DNA of 64,000 nt from Echria macrotheca (lineage: Eukaryota; Ascomycota; Sordariomycetes; Sordariales; Schizotheciaceae). The position numbers and the translations under genes were made by a program. Below are positions 1 through 10,629 of the stretch, one piece after another. The stretch spans positions 930,001-994,000 of the forward strand of contig MU839840.1 of NCBI GenBank assembly GCA_030411725.1, read 5' to 3'. The notes below the pieces were generated by a model that saw nothing but the letters and a program-made list of their open reading frames with translations, was not told where the DNA came from and did no database searches. Numbering within the stretch: position 1 is the stretch's first letter; every line of letters begins with the position of its first letter.

Positions 1-203
1 GCTTCGGGGTGGCACAGCTCGGGACGACTATAGTGGTGCAGGTCATGACGGAGTCTCGGCGGCAGGAACTCAACCTGGAGAAGCTGTGGACGGGCTTGCT
101 GAAGCGAGGCTCAGAGAAATCATCATCGCTGGAGGCCTTGGAGAAAGCTGCCAGTCAGAGTCGAGGCCACGGCAGACAAGCGCGTGCTAAGGCTTCGTTT
201 TAG
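1..203 (+). CDS. 3' end of an unidentified gene (partial)
   Basis: An open frame enters from the left edge and stops at TAG 201-203, giving about 67 residues. The tail is polar and basic (ends RGHGRQARAKASF) with a Leu/Glu-rich stretch that could be helical. No domain is recognisable. It would run convergent with PPX1, leaving about 220 bp for both 3' ends. The reading could be chance; the upstream sequence is needed to decide. Confidence 0.35.
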   Translation, partial: FGVAQLGTTIVVQVMTESRRQELNLEKLWTGLLKRGSEKSSSLEALEKAASQSRGHGRQARAKASF

Positions 204-423
204 TCGGCGGTTTGCCTGCCCGGACTGCTCCTTTCGACAGTGCGGTTGCTCGAGTCTCAGCGCAGTGGTCACAATGTACTCCCCCGGCCTTCGCAACAGG
301 CTTGTAATATTACCTGTACTTTATAACTTGTAACATAGAACACCGCATATATCAACGGCGTTGTTAGACGAGAGGAGATGTGAAATTTCTGGTGTGTCCA
401 TCCCGCCGGTCTACCAAACAATA

Positions 424-1741
424 CTACAGCTTTGACGAATCCCTCATGGCCTCCCTCAGCATCGGTGCAATCTGCTTGCGACTGTGCTCGAGCTTCTTCT
501 GCGTCCAACAGGCCCTCCACTCGCCCTCCCTTCCATCCAAATCCAACGCACCATCCCCCCACCGCTCCAGCCCCAGCTTCTCCCCATTCCGCTGCGCAAA
601 CTGCCGCACTACATCGACCGCCCTCGTCCCAAACGCCCAGATCAGCAACTCCCTCGAGAACCTGCCATCAGGCGTCGAAGAGGCCGTCATGACACTCATG
701 ATATCCAGCCCCTGCTCGTGGGCCCAGCTCTTGGCCGCATCCAGGAACGCATCCTTGCCTCCTCCCGCATGCTCGGTCACGACGTACGACATATCGCGCA
801 CGATGGACGAGGTGCCCAGCGCCAGCCCGCCGTCGTCCCAGCGCTTGTAATCCTTGCGGAGGATGTCTCGGAGGGAGAGGGAGGAGATGTCTTCCTTTAG
901 TCGGGATATATCCCGGAAGAAGGAGTCGCGGGAGTAGTAGTTGCTCTCCTCCTCTGTGGAAGAGACGCTGATGAAAGGGGCCATGAGCTTGGTCGACTCG
1001 AGGTACTCGACCGTCTCGATGTCGAGCGGCGTCGTCTTGCCCTTGTCCGTCAGGTTGGTCGTGTCGATCAGGATCGGGCCGAGGGCGAGACGGGCCAGGC
1101 TGGCGTCGACGGATGGGTCGGGTTGTAGTGTCTTGTCGTCGTCCCATGCTGGCCGGAAATAGGAGGCTACCAGGGTTGAGCAGCTGCCTGTCTTTTCGAT
1201 GACGCGGGGGCCAGATGCGGATTCGGGGACGGCACCCTCGTCGTCGTGGTGGTCGATGCAGCCTAGGATGAGATTGTTGCTGACGGGGTTGAACTGTCTG
1301 GCTACCAGGCCGGTTGGGGAGTTGTGGTCGACTAGGAACCACCGGGTCTGGTCAGGGCGGAGGTTGTCCTGCGGGAGGTCGGTGAGTGTGAGCAGATCAT
1401 CGGGTTGGAGGCCGGCCGGGCTAAGGACGGCGTTGAGCTCGGGGCGCAGGGCGAGGTCGGCCCGCGGGAGGTTAGATAGCGGAATATGGAGGGTGTGTGG
1501 TGGCGTGTGGGTGCGGAAATAGGCCAGGAGAACAGCAGAGCAGAGGGAGTCGAGATCTGGATGTGTAAGTAAACTTGGCTTGGGAAATTGATAGGGGTTG
1601 ACTTGACAGTCAGGGGCAGGTACCGGCAGACTCGTTGCCAATCACAAAGTTCAGAGGAGTTTGGCGCTGCGACGGCGGAGCGGCTAGCGCTTTTCTGGCC
1701 GTGGCCATAAAGGATTTGAGAGAAGCCCGCGCAGAAGCCAT
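424..1741 (-). CDS. PPX1: Exopolyphosphatase, DHH/DHHA2 family
   Basis: Hydrolyses terminal phosphates from linear polyphosphate, as yeast Ppx1 does in the cytosol and mitochondria. Two exons, 1624-1741 and 424-1556, are joined over a 67-nt intron (GTACCT...CCAG) that splits an Asp codon; the joined protein has 416 residues. Joining rebuilds the first metal-binding motif GNESADLDS (residues 35-43, D40 and D42). The VDHN motif near residue 118 and IDHHDDE (D141, H142, H143) complete the bivalent-metal site of DHH phosphoesterases. The C-terminal half matches the DHHA2 substrate domain in layout. Start chosen at 1741 (MASARASLK), which matches the usual short N-terminus; an in-frame ATG at 1810 would add 23 residues. 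Family assignment is secure; localisation is not shown by the sequence. Confidence 0.93.
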
Positions 1742-3070
1742 CGCGCGACGAAGTGAAGTCAGATAGTGTCTATGACTTGAGTACTCGGCTGGCCCTGAAG
1801 GCCACGACACAACAGAATTTGCCGCTTGGAAAGAGACGCACCGGCGTGGTCGAATGTGGAAGTGGTTTGCTTCGCTGTCGCTTCTGGTTTGCCAAATGAA
1901 GTCTCAATATTCCGCAGACAGCTATTGTTCAGGTCTTCTTTCACATGAGACGACGAGCGGAAGGCTGGAGTGGGTTGAATTTAACAAGGATGAAACCTGG
2001 CGGTTTTAAGGGCCGAAAGACACCGCCAAAATTGTTGCGCCTGACGGCCTGACTTCCACCTCTCTCACCACCAAACAGTGCGGTTTACAGAGTCAGCATC
2101 AGCGCCAAAATGCCGCTTCGCGCGGACGATAACGAAATTTCCGCAATAAAGCCCCAGAGCCTTGCATGGCTGTCGGGGCTGTTTCCTCACAATCGGCATC
2201 AGTTGCCTTCTCTCCAGTTTGCTGCCGTGTAACGATGGTGAGCGACTCGGAACAATTCAGGTCTGACTGACATGGCTATCGAGGAGGATGGAGAGGTCGC
2301 TTGGCATCAGCTCTTTTTTTTTTTAAAAAAAAAAATCCCGACAACATCCGCTATGTTCTCAAGTGAGAACCAGACGAAGTGTTACGTCTCCGTGATCAGG
2401 AGATGAAACCATCGGAACCGGATCAAACACGCGGCGATTTGTATCACCGAGGGCCGGGCCTGCAAGGCGGCATCTGCGCTGGAACCGATCTCGGATTTCG
2501 GGACCTCCCCGGATACGGCGCAAGCATCCGGAACTCGCTTTCATCAGCGTCAAGTCGACAGGTGATGAGCGGATGTTTTCTCGTTACCTTATCTCGATTA
2601 CGTCTGTCTCTTCTTCTACGTCCCTAACCTAATATCTCTTCAGTTGTTGTTGTTGGGGATAGGTACCCGCCCTGCTTCGTCGATAGCCAAATGGCCAACC
2701 ACGCCCCCTCTCAACCCTTTCCTACCCATCAAAAGAAAAGGTCGTCACACCGAATAATAGGAATCCAGTGATTACATCCCAAGTCCAACATGAGAGTTCA
2801 TTCCGGGAAAGACCAGCCGAGGAGGAACCCGCCGCAGCGCCGAGTGCGGAGGAGATAAGACCCCCCTTCTCCAATCAACCCCGCCGGTCTGGACCCGGCG
2901 ATCCTCGGCATCTACCGACAAGATACACTACACCTCCGAACAACCTCCCGCAACAAACCGGTCTCAAAATTTATGCCAAGAACATATATCATCCTGCCCC
3001 AGCTGCCATCATAAAGCAATAAACGAAAGAAACTCACAGTCTGGATTCCATCCGGAACACCACATAAAAG
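1742..3070. other. Divergent intergenic region
   Basis: Region between the starts of PPX1 (-) and the glutamine amidotransferase (+), serving as promoter for both. It holds a perfect T11A11 tract at 2314-2335 and pyrimidine-rich stretches around 2600-2640. Small ORFs here lack recognisable domains. Confidence 0.6.
2314..2335. promoter_or_regulatory. T11A11 homopolymer palindrome
   Basis: Eleven T followed directly by eleven A. Poly(dA:dT) tracts are known to exclude nucleosomes in fungal promoters. Its place midway between two divergent genes fits that role, which is inferred. Confidence 0.4.
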
Positions 3071-3957
3071 ATGGCCCCCCTCCGCCTCGCCGTCCTCGAA
3101 GCCGACGTCCCCCTCCCGGGCGTAGACGCGCGATACAAAGGCTACCACGGCGTCTTCAAGTCCCTCCTCGAACGCGCCGCAGCATCGGAAGGCAAAGAGC
3201 TCGCCGCAATCGCGACGCTCTCCCGACACGATGTCGTAACCAACCCCAACCCGCTTAAAGAAACCACACCAGAGAGCTTCGCACCAGCCTACCCGTCCCT
3301 CGACTCGACCGACGCCATCCTCATCACGGGCTCCAAGCACTCGGCCTTCGAGGACGACCCCTGGATCCTCGCCCTGGTCGACTTCGTCCGGCGCGCGCTC
3401 GCCCACCCCCGCGGCATCCGCATCGTAGGCGTCTGCTTCGGCCACCAGATCGTCTCGCGCGCCATGGGCGTGCCCGTCCGCCGCAGCGAGGCCGGCTGGG
3501 AGGTCAGCGTGATCGAGACGGAGCTGACAGATGCCGGCAGGCAAATGTTCAGCGGGCGGCATGTCCTCGTAACGTTTTCCCCCTACGTCCCCTCCCCTTT
3601 AACACATCATATCTCTAACAAATGAGAGACACACTTGTATAGAAACTCCAACAAATGCACCGCGACCAGGTCATCGGCATACCCGAGGGCGCCACCCTCC
3701 TCGCCTCGACCCCCATCTGCCCCAACCAGGGCTTCGTCGTGCCCGGGCGCGTCCTCACGGTCCAGGGCCACCCCGAGTTCAACGGCGAGATCATGCACGA
3801 GATCCTCGAGGCCCGCCACGCCATCGGCCTCTTCCCCGACGGCGTCTACGAGGACGGCATGGCCCGCCGCGACGACGAGCACGACGGCGTGCTCATGGCC
3901 CGCGTGTTCCTCCGGTTTCTTCAGCAGCCGGAGCCGCTGCCGTTACCCTCTGTTTGA
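3071..3957 (+). CDS. Class I glutamine amidotransferase-like protein
   Basis: Two exons, 3071-3568 and 3643-3957, flank a 74-nt intron (GTAACG...ATAG) and give 270 residues. The fold is the class I glutamine amidotransferase (GATase1) type found in stand-alone fungal proteins related to GMP-synthase amidotransferase domains. The nucleophile elbow GVCFGHQ places Cys at 122, and QGHPEF supplies His209 and Glu211, so the full triad is present. The start carries LAVLEAD, the usual first beta strand. Joining the exons gives ...RHVL-KLQQMHRDQV, and an xxHQMHxD-like stretch before the last strands is typical of this family. The substrate is unknown. It is not GMP synthase itself, because no ATP-pyrophosphatase domain follows. 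Possible roles are gamma-glutamyl peptide hydrolysis or amide transfer. Confidence 0.9.
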
Positions 3958-4521
3958 TACTTCAATAGAATCAATTCATGCCGACGAAACTCTTGAGACC
4001 GATGAACTGCGGTGACGGGTCCCATTCGGGCCTTTTGCCAGTCACCATCCTCGTCCCGGTACCGCAATGCCGGATTCGAAGAGGTGACCTGACCACCCTG
4101 CTGCCATGCAAATGACGAACACACGCAGATCTCACTGCCCATGCTCTTGGCGAGATCGGCGCCGCTTGGCCCGACCGCAACGCGGGGAACGTCATTCCAC
4201 TGTCCGCCGGATCGACGCCATGGGTAATTCACCTAACCCTCACGGGAAATCGCCGTGACTTGCGTCTAACTATATTCATTCTGGCTCCCAACGCCCTGAA
4301 TGCTAATTTTCGCGCCCAAGACATTCATCTTGCCCCGGGACATATCTTCGCCTGACTTGACCATCCCATGATGCTTTGTCCGTGAAACCACACGAAATAC
4401 TCCGCCTACTCCGAATGCTAAGGGGTATAGATCTCAAGCCAAGACGCCGAAAACACATAGCCATCCCAAAACAACGCCGCCTGAAACCGTACAAAATGAC
4501 ACTAGCCGACCAACCGGGTTC
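3958..4521. other. Convergent intergenic region
   Basis: Lies between the 3' ends of the amidotransferase (+) and the receptor (-). I see only short unrelated ORFs, no RNA gene and no repeat. Confidence 0.5.
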
Positions 4522-6514
4522 TTACAACCCTTGCTCGCTTGCCGTAACTCCGCCTGCCTCGATGCTCCCCGCTTCATCATTCTCGAGGCTGTCGTCCTCC
4601 CAGTACCATGCCTCCTCTTGCACATCCCACCACTGCCTTGTTTCCTTTTTTGTCGTGATCCCACCGTGACCTGCGCCATGTTCTGCGCTTGATCGTCGAG
4701 CCCGCTCCAACACAATCTCCTCATCCCTCCTCTCCCGCGCCAGCATACCATCAACCATCATTTCCTCTCTAGTCCTTCCCGAGTGCTCTTTCGTGTGCTC
4801 GGTCCAGTGTACCGCAAATCTCCGCACCAGAGCTTTCCAGAACCCCAAATCAGCGCGCGCCGCATGTCTCCAAGGCCGCTCACGTAGTGTGAACAACCCG
4901 CAGTCCACAGTCCCTTGCACACAGAGGCTGATGATACCGAGGATCAGTAGCCAACTCGGATCGTCCGGCCGTACCACGTCATCATAACCCATCACGTGTG
5001 AAATAAAGGGGAATAACCACACAATCAGGTAAACCAGCGGGTAAGCGAACAGTGAACGTAGCTGGCGACGAATCTTGTCCCGGTTGGCACGGGCGGCCCC
5101 GGGAGCATCATCGAGTACTGAAGATGGAACGGGTGTCGAGGTTGAAGCGGTAACGGCGACTGACGGGGCCTGCTGGCGGGTTGAAGGGATTTTGGACCGT
5201 GGTTTTGTTAGACCCGAAGGTGAGCCTGGTGGTGAAGGGCCTGTGCGGAGCATGGTGAGAATATTTGGCAGTGAGACATTGGCACGCCGGGGTAGGGCGT
5301 GATCGGCTCCGGTTTGGCGGGGTCCTCCTAGAGATACCGGTCGACGCCAAAACGTTTGACCACTGGTTCCTGATGATGTTTTTGAGTCCTTTTTTTCAGG
5401 CTCCTCCACTAGGCTCGTGGTGGGCGCGAGATGAACAGGGGCCGGCGGAGTGACGGGGCTAAGGTCCGGCGCCAGAGGGTCGACAGCATCGTCAGGAAAG
5501 GGATCATCAACAGAGGATCGCGGTTGGCTGAACCCTGCCCAGTTCCAGTCAGCCGTTTGTTTGTCCATTGAGATGCCGTGCATTTGCACCGAGTTTGCTG
5601 CGGCGTTGTTCCCGGCTGCCCACACAGAGCTGGTTGACGACGACGATTTCTGGCGTAGCTTTGCTGCTACCCCGGACCCAGAGGTCGATGCTTGTCGAGA
5701 AGTCGATCCGGATGGAAGCAGTCCATGATATGAGATCTTTGGTAGCGCCGGCCCAAGACGGTTCGCCCGAGACTGCTCGAGGCTGCCAGAGCTCCGCCTC
5801 CCATAGTCATCCATTCGTTTTCGGATATATATGTAGATGAAGACGTAGATGATCATAATCGACGCGCCGATGACGTATCGGGGAATCCAACTCAGGGCCA
5901 TGCGACGCCACCCCTGATCAGTCCGAAGGTAGCAGTAATGACCGAGATTTTCGTAGCCGGAGCCATCGATAAATGCCAGAGAAGCCGTCAATACTGGGAA
6001 CAGGTAGTATATCGAGTAGGCGAGACGTCGATACGGGTACAGGCCGGACCTTGGTCGGAAAATGTACATTACGGAGTGCAAGGCAATAAGGACAACGGCT
6101 ATGTCGGAAGACTCGATTCCGACTGCGAGCCAGAAACCACTGACTTGGCAGAACACGGAATCGGACTGTACGTTGCCGCGGGCGAGACTGACGATAGGAA
6201 ATATAACGAAGGCAGCAGACTTGATGCAGTCGCTCTGAATCAGGAGCATGATTAGACTGCATCATGTTAGCGGTGACACGGGCAGCACGACGGTGCCCTT
6301 ACTCGTGCCGGAAGCTCCTGCGCATCTTGATAAACCAGTAGAACGTGAGAACCGTGGCGGCAACACTAATCGAAGCGAAAGTGAGTGACAGGATCATGAG
6401 GACGTTGAGAATCGCCGGAGGGTCGTTGTCGGTAGCATCCCGCATGGCAAACCGAACGTTCCCGTCCAAGCTCCGCTCGTGAAGGATCCGGGGAAGTGCC
6501 ATCTCGGGCAACAT
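4522..6514 (-). CDS. Git3-like G-protein-coupled receptor
   Basis: Seven-transmembrane receptor of the Git3/Gpr1 (glucose- or carbon-sensing, cAMP-linked) class. Exons 6303-6514 and 4522-6256 are joined over a 46-nt intron (GTAAGG...GCAG) inside a codon, giving RSFRHDLIMLLIQSD, the family's conserved stretch after TM1; the protein is about 648 residues. TMs 1-5 lie in roughly the first 215 residues, with Cys pairs (FCQVSG, HYCYL) fit for an extracellular disulfide. A very long Ser/Pro-rich third cytoplasmic loop of about 280 residues follows. Then NRDKIRRQLRSLFAYPLVYLIVWLFPF, written here only as the Git3 C-terminal signature region beginning NRDKIRRQLRS, opens TM6, and TM7 follows. The tail is acidic and charged. 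Start is uncertain between 6514 and 6502. Ligand is not readable from sequence. Confidence 0.87.
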
Positions 6515-7026
6515 CGGAGCGTCTGTCGGCCAACAGGCCGGACGGTGAGCATAAGCTGTGCGCTGGCTCGAAATCCATCAAGAGCGCAGAGAGACCATTG
6601 TCACGAGAGAGCTGGGAAGTGACGACAAACGAGTTTGCAAGAGGATGAACGACGCAACTCGGCTAGGTTTCTGGGTATCGGCGTGTCGGCAGGGAGCTCC
6701 TTCCTCATCTCCGGTCGAGATATGGCCAGTCCCTACCTTACGAAGAAGGTTCGTTGGGGACTCATCAGGTCGGAGGATTCGATCTGGTTCCAGCGGTCTG
6801 CCGCTTTCGAGCACAAAACTGAGGTCCAAGAGTTCTGATAACCATGCATGAACATGCACAAATAGGTATAAGAGCTAAGAAATGCTGTTGACTCGCACGG
6901 TCAAGGGAGGGAAAACGAAGCAAGAATTGTAGAGGGGTAGGAGGAAAGCAGGAAAGGAGAGCTCATATCAACTATTCCCGAGAGGATGGGTGCCTCCCCG
7001 GGGGTTGAACAGAGGCCGAGCCTCCA

Positions 7027-7927
7027 GTGACGTGAAAAAGGCACAAATCCCACGGGACGATATGCCGACTGTGAAAGTAGCAAGTGATCAACATGACCAG
7101 CCCAAGCTATCGTCACTCTGGCTTGGCTCTGGGCGATCAGGGTATCTGGCAGGTGAGACCTCCTGCTAGCTTGACGGGCGTGACGGGCAAACAAGACAAA
7201 AAGAACCAAGGCGGTTTCGGGCGTGAAAAGAAGAAATACCGCGGCCCACGTTGGCGCCTTCGCCTGTTTGTCACCTTCATTTTTTTTGTACAGCAGGTCA
7301 TCTGGGATCCGTCAAGCGGTCATGACGGGACCAATTCCGGCCATGCATGTGCTTGAACCAAAAATGTGGTTGGCGGTGACTGGTCAGCCAGGCGCCCCCA
7401 AAAGCAAATCCATGAAGTGCAAGGGTCTCGATGGAGGGGCGGGAATCGGAAACCGCCAGATTCCAAAGAGTGGTGGATTATTATTGCAGCCAGAGCTCGA
7501 GCCGCGCATGAGCCCAGCTTCCCGGATTTGCTCGTCGACTGGAAGCGGTGACGCGAGAAGCGGTCCACTGATGAGGAAGACGGTGCTCGGGATTCGAATG
7601 AAGTCATCGCTCCGTCACCCCCATTGGCTACGGGGAGCTAATAAATCCTAACCAGGCACCGAAACTGGGCGACCGCGAACAACACCGAGGTATACTTGCA
7701 GTGCTGCGATGTAAATCCCCGGGAGGCCCGGGAAGCGGTTAGCGACCAAATCGCGGGGTGTTCGATCCTGTGCATTGGTTTTTTGACTCGAAAGCGGCGA
7801 TCCGGGAGTCGAGGCGCCTCCAGGCACTGCACGAAAACCGTTGGCGTTCTCATTGGCCCGTCACCGGGCTTGACACTCCGTCACGGGAACCTCCCCGCGT
7901 GAAGGGGAACTTTGACGTGCGGTGACG
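7027..7927. promoter_or_regulatory. Cluster of CRE-like half sites
   Basis: GTGACG or CGTCAC occurs at 7027, 7180, 7548, 7613, 7859, 7879 and 7922, and TGACGT also at 7913. These resemble the TGACG half site bound by fungal CREB/ATF-type bZIP factors. The cluster sits about 0.5-1.4 kb upstream of a receptor that probably feeds cAMP signalling. Binding is inference. Confidence 0.35.
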
Positions 7928-8750
7928 AGGCAGTCGTGGCAGTCCACTCGGATCCTCGAAACGAAATGCATTTCGGTTGTGTGGTTGCTTCCAAGTTAGG
8001 TGTCGGGCGTCGAGCGGCATCCACGGGTTTGCTCCCGCCTTCGCGAGAGCTCAGAAACCTGAATGAAGCACCGCGTGGTTGGGAAATTGCCTCCGAAGAT
8101 TTCTGCTCCGTGGAAAAGCAACGACAATATGCCGCAAAAAGCGACAAACATTTCCTTTTCATCAGCGGTGCGAGGGGACGAACCGCCGCCTAGATTGATG
8201 TCCTCCCGTTATTGGACCGTCAGTTCCAGCGCGGTGGAAAATGACAAAAGTAACCCTGGGTCTGCTGCCCAAGGCGGTGTGAGGGCGTCCCCAGGAGTCT
8301 CTTGGGCATCAAGGACGAGTTGAAGAAGGCATTCCTCGGCGAACAAAGAGAATCCACTTGAGATCCTGGAATAGAAGGTTGTCCTTCCATTATCATCATG
8401 CCGCGTCCTCTTGCGCAAAGGGCGACGTTTTCTCGTTTGAGCTTGGAATAGGGAAGCAAGCATCGCACAGGACAACCTGCGGCTCTGGCGATCCAGATGC
8501 GCCAAGAGATCCAGATGCGGGGGGCTTAAGCAAACAATCCCTTGCAGCCCACACAGCTAACCGCCTCCGATACAGGCCTGGCCCGCCATTGGACACGCTC
8601 CGGGAAAGCGGCTGCGTAAAAAGGCGTTTGCATCCCGACTCGTCACTGTTGGCACCGTGTGAATCACAGGGAACATATTGGAGATAGCACTTATCTCTCT
8701 GTCTGCAACCACTTGCCCTGCCCGATCTTGGAGACTCGTCATTTTGCATG

Positions 8751-8770
8751 ATAATTCGTGTACGAATTAT
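8751..8770. repeat. Short inverted repeat
   Basis: Arms ATAATTCG and CGAATTAT are perfectly complementary around a TGTA spacer. It could bind a dimeric regulator or be chance in an AT-leaning stretch. Confidence 0.4.
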
Positions 8771-9095
8771 TCATACGCCTTCCAATACGACTTCCAGGCC
8801 TAAATCTGGGATTCAAGCGCGAGTCCCGAGTCACTTTGAGCTTTTCGTGATGGGCTCCTGTCTCGTTTCGCCGGCGAAGTGATGTGACTGGTGATGCGTT
8901 TGTCGATATGAAGGGGACCAATTGTCTCAGATGCACACTGTGATATCAAATTCCAGATTATTTATATTCACTTTTTCAGCAGACGCCCCCATGTTTGTTT
9001 ATCGCTATCCCCTCCCAAAATAAAATGTCAAGGGTACTCCATACTCCATGCTTGAATTTGTGCTCATCGGAGGCTTGATGTCGCCATTGTGTTTC

Positions 9096-10629
9096 CTAGC
9101 CCAGCAAATTGATGTAAGGTTCTGGCCATTGTCCCCAGATCAGTGGCTGGTTGCCTAGTCGTCCGCTAACTGGCGACAGCACCTTTAGGCGTCTTCTGTC
9201 CTCATCCACGTCTGCGATGGCGATGAACCCTATGACTGGCGCTTGACGGATTGTTTCTGGTGGGTCGTTAACTGAGGCATTCATGACTGCGAGGGCCCAA
9301 TGCGACATCTCGGCAGATATCTCGGCAGCTTCCAGTGCGGGTTGTCCTTCATAAGCCTCCGACTCTATAAGGAGTGTTAGAAGTGCTAAAGTCAAGGGGT
9401 TGCGAGCTGTGTGCGTACCATCGGGCGCCTTGAAAATGGCAACGTCGTCAAAGCTGACAGATTGCGTGAGTGGGCTCAGAGTTCTCTTGGCATCTCCAAA
9501 GAAATACTCCTTGATAGTTGCTTCTCTGCTGAGCCTCATAAACTCATCATCGCGTCGAGCCACACCATCGGACTTTTCCAGCGACATAACCACGATTGGT
9601 TCACCTTGCGGTGTCCTCTCCGCAGCGAATCGAGTCTGCAGAGCTGATTGCATCCCTGCCGAACCGAGCACAACAATAATGTTGACTGAAGAGGAGGTTG
9701 TTAGCCTTCACAATGGAATTGGCAGGCTTCCGTATCACTCACCAGCAAACTCCCCTACCGCATGAGCAAGCAAATCAAGACCCCCTTTTTCCAAATCCAC
9801 CGCTGGAGCATCAATTACAACGCCAGCCGCCCGGACGTCCTTGTCCTTCTTAACCTTGGCCCTCACCGAGCTCGCCAGCTTGCTCGTCAGGTCCCTCCAG
9901 TGCGGTACGTCGTCTTCTACCTTTTCTCGGCCAAAGTAGTACACTATGGGGAGCTTAACCGGCACCGCACTCGGGCCACTGCTTGGTGTATTTCGAACGC
10001 CAAAGCCCCCGGCTGGGTCTTCCACATCCATTATTGTGCCGTAGACGGCGGCGCTCAGTGTCCCAGGGAGCGAGAGGAGCCCCTCGCCCGGGTCCAAATT
10101 CGCGACCATCGGTTGTGATCCCATGCGCGTCGCGAGCCCGACAAGCGTCCTCGCCAGGGTTGTCTTGCCGCTGTTGGCCGGGCCACAGATCATAACCCTG
10201 GGTCCTTGGGCATTCCGCCCAGCGCTGAGGGTTGCTGTGCGTGCTTCGTGGAGCGCAAAATGGAAGTTTACGTAGGTCAGCAACGGTGACTGCTCTGGGC
10301 TCGGATACGAGGCCGTGTAGTTGTCGCAGTTGCCCGTGACTTCGAGGGTGCAGCCCTGCAGCGTGTAGATCTTGGATCTCGTCCGCGCGAACGTGTAGGA
10401 TCGGTTGCTAGCGAGTTCGGTGCCGTCACGGTCGGCGGTGCCGCTGAGGACACGGACAGTTACAGCCGGGGAGCTGCGGAGCACTTCGAATCGCCATTCC
10501 GAGAAGGGTTGGAGCGTGATGACACGGGTATCGGAGACGGTGGGCTAAGGTGGTATTAGCAATGTCGAGACTTTATTTATCGAATGTACAAACTTCGGGG
10601 GCAAGCTGTCCTAGGCCTGGGATCGACAT
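9096..10629 (-). CDS. CLP1: mRNA cleavage and polyadenylation factor CLP1
   Basis: Subunit of cleavage factor IA, acting in the nucleus in mRNA 3'-end processing. Four exons (10594-10629, 9743-10544, 9419-9685, 9096-9364) join to 457 residues. Introns are 49 nt (GTTTGT donor), 57 nt and 54 nt, with GCTAAT, GCTAAC and CTAAC branch points. The N-terminal beta domain (LQPFSEWRFEV) is followed by the P-loop GPANSGKTT (133-141) and ANLDPGEG. The C-terminal domain ends with the conserved EISAEMSHWALA...VIGFIAIADVDEDRRRLK stretch (here only its two ends are cited) and WPEPYINLLG. The 54-nt third intron contains no stop and is a multiple of three, so a naive translation reads through it; removing it restores APDE-SEAYEGQPALE. 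First exon encodes only 12 residues (MSIPGLGQLAPE). Assignment is secure. Confidence 0.95.

Larger units (their letters stand above)
6515..9095. other. Long upstream region of the receptor gene
   Basis: About 2.6 kb between the receptor start and the CLP1 3' end. ORFs are short and resemble no family; one 93-codon frame at 6578-6859 on the minus strand could be an upstream ORF in the receptor leader. Seven GTGACG/CGTCAC sites fall between 7027 and 7927. A 12-bp direct duplication (GATCCAGATGCG) lies near 8490-8520, and an 8-bp-arm inverted repeat at 8751-8770. Confidence 0.5.
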
